A stretch of DNA of 64,000 bases from Lachnospiraceae bacterium (GTDB taxonomy: Bacteria; Bacillota; Clostridia; Lachnospirales; Lachnospiraceae). The first letter of the stretch is position 1. Every line of letters begins with the position of its first letter. The notes beneath the pieces were generated by a model that had not been told where the DNA came from, did no database searches, and saw only the letters and a list, made by a program, of their open reading frames with translations. Where the stretch lies: the NCBI GenBank assembly GCA_017617545.1, contig JAFZVZ010000040.1, positions 1 to 64,000 on the forward strand, read 5' to 3'. The translations under genes and the position numbers were made by a program. Shown piece by piece: positions 63,864-64,000 of the stretch.

Positions 63864-64000
63864 ATGAATTGGATGGTAGTAGGATGCGGAGCGATCCTGT
63901 TGATCTGTGTGATCTGGGGCTGGCTCCGGGGTTTTGTGAAAATGGTGTTCCATTTTCTCGCGGTAGCGCTTGCGCTTGTGCTTGCGGCGTCGCTCTGTCA
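63864..64000 (+). CDS. CvpA-like membrane protein, 5' part only
   Basis: The first 45 codons from the ATG at 63864, which follows GGAGAGGAGAG; it runs off the window. MNWMVVGCGAILLICVIWGWLRGFVKMVFHFLAVALALVLAASLC has the CvpA/colicin V production family start: a first span, the short GxxRGF-type loop and a second span. Family call is tentative because the rest is missing. Confidence 0.6.
   Translation, partial: MNWMVVGCGAILLICVIWGWLRGFVKMVFHFLAVALALVLAASLC

Overview
The window reads as chromosomal DNA of a moderately high-GC Firmicute, most likely a Lachnospiraceae-like clostridium. Supporting signs are a large SRP RNA of the Bacillus/Clostridium type, a methionine T-box leader, the conserved order HU - rqcP - divIC - tilS - hpt - ftsH, a feoA-feoA-feoB operon ending in a FeoB-associated Cys-rich protein, an LTA-synthase-type sulfatase, TTGACA/TATAAT sigma-A promoters and AGGAGG ribosome binding sites. 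The sporulation genes that often sit inside the divIC/tilS block (yabP, yabQ, spoIIE) are not seen. No tRNA, rRNA, insertion sequence, prophage or CRISPR array was found.

Layout. 0.2-8 kb: a membrane protein, a MarR regulator coupled to a secreted CE1-type esterase, O-acetylhomoserine sulfhydrylase, a flotillin-like SPFH protein, a possible nuclease-fold protein and a bactofilin-like protein. 8-17 kb: T-box-controlled metG, a large permease with a divergent ABC ATPase, malQ and an FAD-dependent oxidoreductase. 17-23 kb: D,D-carboxypeptidase, araD, an orphan metal ABC ATPase and a zinc-ribbon membrane protein. 22.8-27.7 kb: the HU/divIC/tilS/hpt/ftsH block. 28-32.2 kb: a DtxR-family regulator divergent from feoA-feoA-feoB-Cys-rich protein, with a palindrome inside the feo promoter. 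32.6-42 kb: SRP RNA, a TPR protein with an acidic tail, murA, metK, metF, a separate methionine synthase activation protein and metH. 42-47 kb: pth, mfd and a PrsA/SurA-like lipoprotein. 47.5-57.8 kb: PAP2 phosphatase, LTA-synthase-like enzyme, MATE transporter, HAD hydrolase, two lower-GC lipoprotein genes and a cysteine synthase family gene. 58-64 kb: rhomboid protease, dnaX, ybaB, recR, a DUF5711-like protein and the start of a CvpA-like gene.

Functional threads are one-carbon/methionine/sulfur metabolism (metY, metG, metK, metF, metH plus activator, cysteine synthase), ferrous iron uptake with its likely regulator, and envelope assembly (murA, carboxypeptidase, LTA-synthase-like enzyme, divIC).

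The most unusual signal is at DNA level. The octamer GGAAAATG (either strand) occurs about 55 times by hand count, roughly once per 1.2 kb, where base composition predicts one or two. It lies in genes in several reading frames and on both strands with no orientation bias, against the local codon preference, and in some gaps it forms inverted pairs that fold into hairpins. Density, lack of orientation and hairpin pairing resemble the DNA uptake sequences of Neisseria and Pasteurellaceae. Nothing in the window shows its function.
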